Assembly (NCBI RefSeq): GCF_003171715.1
Contig: NZ_QGHL01000013.1
Span: 1 to 54,357 of the forward strand
From: Novosphingobium meiothermophilum
GTDB lineage: Bacteria; Pseudomonadota; Alphaproteobacteria; Sphingomonadales; Sphingomonadaceae
DNA length: 54,357 nt
Direction of reading: 5' to 3'
This document shows positions 52,016 through 54,357 of this stretch, one piece after another (within the stretch, counting starts at the first letter, position 1; each line of letters starts with the position of its first letter). Both the position numbers and the translations under genes were made by a program. Below the pieces are notes generated by a model that did no database searches, was not told the DNA's origin, and saw only the letters and a program-made list of their open reading frames with translations.

Positions 52016-52998
52016 TGGCTCCATCGATCAGCCGCAGCCCCGCCAGCACCCGGCAGCGCGTGATCGTTTCGCCCGAAGGCGTGCCGCTGCATTTCACGCT
52101 TGCATCGCGCGGCGCGCGGGCTGCTGCCCTGTTCATCGATCTGGCCATGATCGTTGGCGCCATGGTCGGCGCAACCCTGATCCTGGCAAAGCTGGCAGAC
52201 GGGATCGGCCTGAACATCACCGGCGGCGGCAGCCCTGCCGGACGCGCGGCAGAAGCCATCGCGGTGGTATGGATCGTGGCGCTCTTCCTGTTCCGCAACG
52301 CATGGTTCCTGTTCTTCGAGCTTGGCCCGCGCGGGGCAACGCCCGGCAAACGCATCTGCGGCATCCGTGTGGCGGCGCGCGCACGGGGTGCAGGCGGCGG
52401 ACAACTGACCACCGAGGCGGTGATCGCACGCAATCTGGTGCGCGACATCGAACTGTTCCTGCCGCTGCTGTTTTTCATCACGGCCGCCGTTGAAGGCGAA
52501 GACACCGATCTTGCGGCGCTGGCGGGGCTGGTGTGGTTCGGGATCTTCGCGTTCTTCCCCTTCTTCAACCGCGACCGGCTGCGCTGCGGCGACGTGATCG
52601 CGGGCACATGGGTCATCGAAGTGCCCAGACCCCGCCTGCAACAGGCCCTGTCCATCAGCGAGGCGGCAGGCGGCCACTCCACCGAAGCGGGCTCAGGGTA
52701 TCGCTTCACCGAGGCGGAACTGGCCGTTTACGGGGAATACGAATTGCAGGCGCTGGAACGGGTGCTGCGCGACAAGCGGGCCGAGGCAATAAGGGACGTG
52801 GCCGAGGCAATCGGCCGCAAGATCGGCCGGAGCAGCGGTTCCGGTGACGAAAGAGCCTTCCTTGAAGCCTATTACGCCCAGCTTCGCGCGCGCCTTGAAA
52901 CCGGCATGCGCTTTGGCCGGCGCAAAGCCGACAAGCACAGCAGCGACAAGCACAGCAGCGACAAGCACAGCAGCGCCGGGCCACCCCTTCCGGGCTGA
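52012..52998 (+). CDS. RDD family membrane protein
   Basis: ATG 52012 overlaps the previous stop as ATGA; ATG 52015 is equally possible. The 328-residue product carries the RDD domain with RGARAAALFIDLAMIVGAMV, GATPGKRICGIRVAARARGA, and late DRLRCGDVIAGTWVIEV. Four membrane segments are visible. The C-terminal 100 residues are cytoplasmic and charged and end with a short peptide repeated three times (DKHSS). It is the last gene of the operon. Confidence 0.87.
   Translation: MMAPSISRSPASTRQRVIVSPEGVPLHFTLASRGARAAALFIDLAMIVGAMVGATLILAKLADGIGLNITGGGSPAGRAAEAIAVVWIVALFLFRNAWFLFFELGPRGATPGKRICGIRVAARARGAGGGQLTTEAVIARNLVRDIELFLPLLFFITAAVEGEDTDLAALAGLVWFGIFAFFPFFNRDRLRCGDVIAGTWVIEVPRPRLQQALSISEAAGGHSTEAGSGYRFTEAELAVYGEYELQALERVLRDKRAEAIRDVAEAIGRKIGRSSGSGDERAFLEAYYAQLRARLETGMRFGRRKADKHSSDKHSSDKHSSAGPPLPG
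52930..52974 (+). repeat. Three exact 15-bp tandem repeats in the RDD gene
   Basis: GACAAGCACAGCAGC occurs three times without change (52930, 52945, 52960) and codes DKHSS each time. Exact in-frame tandem repeats can gain or lose units by slippage, changing the tail length only. Confidence 0.85.
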
Positions 52999-53002
52999 TT
53001 GC

Positions 53003-54250
53003 CTATGGCGCCGCGGCAGTTGACGCGGGCATTGGCGGTGTGGCTTCGCTCCAGCTTATCGACCATCCCGGAAAGGCGATTTCAAGTGCCGGCAGCGTCG
53101 CGGGCGGCAGCGGACCGGCTGAGAATACCCGCGCAGAACGCCGCTCTGCATCGACCATCACCGAGCCGGAATCCCCTTCGACGAGGCGGGCGAGCGTGGC
53201 GCGCAGGCGCGTGACTTCCTCCTTGCGCGTGCGCTCGGTGGCTATGGCATCTTCAAGCGCGCGGCGGGCATCTTCGGCTTCGGGCGTGCCACTGCGGATC
53301 TGCACGAGCCTAACGTTCACCTCGCGCCCCAGCAGCCCTTCCACCCGGTCGGCAAAGCGATCCTGCAAACCCTCGTTGTAGCGCGGCGCCATGACCACTG
53401 CATCGATCTGGGCCGGGGTAACGGCAAGATTGGTGTCGAGCCGGTCGATCCGCGCGCCAGACCCGGCCAGTTCCTGCAATTGGCGCGTGATTGCCGATTG
53501 CGCTCTTGCCTCGGTCACATTGGCGGCAAGCCGCAGCCCCAGCGGTATCGCCAGCGCCACCAGCGTGGCGAAAATGCCGATGGTCTGCGCCCAGCTCTGG
53601 CGCGGCGAAAGCTGCGTGCCAAAGCCGCGCAGGCGCGCGGTAACGGTCGCCATCAGGGCAATGGCCGTGGCATTGGTGATGAACAGCAGCAAGGCGCCCC
53701 AGGCATAGTCGAAGCGCAGCGTTGCGATGGAAAATCCCACAACGGCCAGCGGCGGCACAAGCGCGGTGGCAATGGCCACGCCCACAAGGCTGATCGCCTC
53801 GCGCCGCACCGTGGCATAGGCCCCCGCGATCCCGCCGAACACCGCCACCAGCAGATCGAGCAGATTGGGCCGCACGCGCGCAAGGATGCTGGGCGTCACG
53901 TCCTGAATCGGGGAAAGCCACGTCAGAACGATGGCGATCACCACGGCCAGCACCATGCCCGCGCCCAGCGCCTTGGCGGCGCGGCGCAGCAGCGCCAGTT
54001 CGAAGATGGCAACGCCGAAGCCGAAACCCATGATCGGGCCAAGCAGCGGGGAAATCAGCATCGCCCCGATGATGACCGGCGGCGAATCCATCAGCAGGCC
54101 AACGTGGGCCAGCGCCGTGGCCAGCGCCACGAGCATGAGATAGGTCGGCGTCAGCCGCGAAGAACGGGCGATTGATGCCAGAAGGGCAGCGCGGCCATGG
54201 CTTTGCCGGTTCGCGCTGCCCTCAGGCTTTTCGGATGCTTTTGTGGCCAT
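53003..54250 (-). CDS. DUF389 family membrane protein
   Basis: The 415-residue product has six or more membrane segments in its first 250 residues (YLMLVALATALAHVGLLM, PPVIIGAMLISPLLGPIMGF, VGVAIATALVPPLAVVGFSI), the DUF389 layout. A soluble C-terminal domain follows, with a charged helix (DARRALEDAIATERTRKEEV) and a final beta part. The first 30 residues are polar. The function of the family is not known. It ends five bases from the convergent RDD gene and follows etfA by 13 bases. Confidence 0.87.
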   Translation of the reverse strand: MATKASEKPEGSANRQSHGRAALLASIARSSRLTPTYLMLVALATALAHVGLLMDSPPVIIGAMLISPLLGPIMGFGFGVAIFELALLRRAAKALGAGMVLAVVIAIVLTWLSPIQDVTPSILARVRPNLLDLLVAVFGGIAGAYATVRREAISLVGVAIATALVPPLAVVGFSIATLRFDYAWGALLLFITNATAIALMATVTARLRGFGTQLSPRQSWAQTIGIFATLVALAIPLGLRLAANVTEARAQSAITRQLQELAGSGARIDRLDTNLAVTPAQIDAVVMAPRYNEGLQDRFADRVEGLLGREVNVRLVQIRSGTPEAEDARRALEDAIATERTRKEEVTRLRATLARLVEGDSGSVMVDAERRSARVFSAGPLPPATLPALEIAFPGWSISWSEATPPMPASTAAAP

Positions 54251-54263
54251 TGCGGCCCTTAAC

Positions 54264-54357
54264 TCACAGCTTTTCTGTGAGTTCCGGGACGGCTGAGAAG
54301 AGGTCTGCGACGAGGCCGATGTCTGCGACCTGGAAGATGGGGGCGTCTTCGTCCTTG
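54264..54357 (-). CDS. etfA: Electron transfer flavoprotein alpha subunit, C-terminal end
   Basis: The minus strand from the window edge codes [20 protein letters not shown] followed by [10 protein letters not shown] and a TGA. This is the highly conserved C terminus of EtfA, which passes electrons from acyl-CoA dehydrogenases to ETF-ubiquinone oxidoreductase. Only 30 residues are in the window. It reads toward the DUF389 gene. Confidence 0.85.
   Translation of the reverse strand, partial: KDEDAPIFQVADIGLVADLFSAVPELTEKL

Overview
The window looks like chromosome of a GC-rich alphaproteobacterium of the Sphingomonadales, probably Sphingomonadaceae and possibly Novosphingobium-like. The main reason is a complete general stress response locus (PhyR, PhyK-type kinase, NepR, EcfG). 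PHA synthase with phasin, LptFG, ClpS and EtfA fit the same group. The taxon call is inference from gene families; no 16S gene is present.

Layout. Bases 1-1854 are mobile-element debris: the end of an IS5-type transposase, a truncated IS21-type IstA, and a twice-frameshifted tyrosine integrase cut off by the IS21 remnant. Bases 1855-15453 are genomic island A, inserted at the 3' end of tRNA-Cys. It is bounded by a 15-bp direct repeat, and its integrase lies next to the tRNA. It carries a type I restriction-modification operon (hsdM, hsdS, hsdR) with two uncharacterised companions, a second tyrosine recombinase, an XRE regulator, an unusual reverse transcriptase with a possible frameshift, and an RHH-controlled integrase operon. 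It is best read as a defence island.

Bases 15600-35650 are core chromosome: a crotonase, an AlaC/DapL-type aminotransferase, phaC and phasin, clpS, lptFG, a fatty acid desaturase, a GNAT-like protein, the general stress response cluster with two EcfG-type promoters, sodB, a dicarboxylate symporter, glmM, a DUF1272 gene, thiD and a LOG-family gene.

Bases 35731-42621 are island B, inserted at tRNA-Gln(CTG). It has a 19-bp direct repeat, a P4-type integrase, an AlpA-like protein, a primase-polymerase/DUF3987 protein, a lipoprotein and a zinc/HTH protein. This resembles a small phage-satellite-like element without structural genes.

Bases 42800-54357 return to core genes: ppx/gppA and rlmE, a membrane cytochrome c, pheA, a six-gene translationally coupled operon (DUF4129, DUF4350, MoxR, DUF58, SpoIIM, RDD), a DUF389 membrane protein and the end of etfA.

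The less ordinary signals are in the islands: repeated motifs flanking both att cores that look like integrase arm sites; a palindrome shared by both edges of the restriction cassette; a run of dyad symmetries at 2833-3066; a reverse transcriptase whose N-terminal region appears to sit in another frame; and an 18-bp inverted repeat next to the island B primase.
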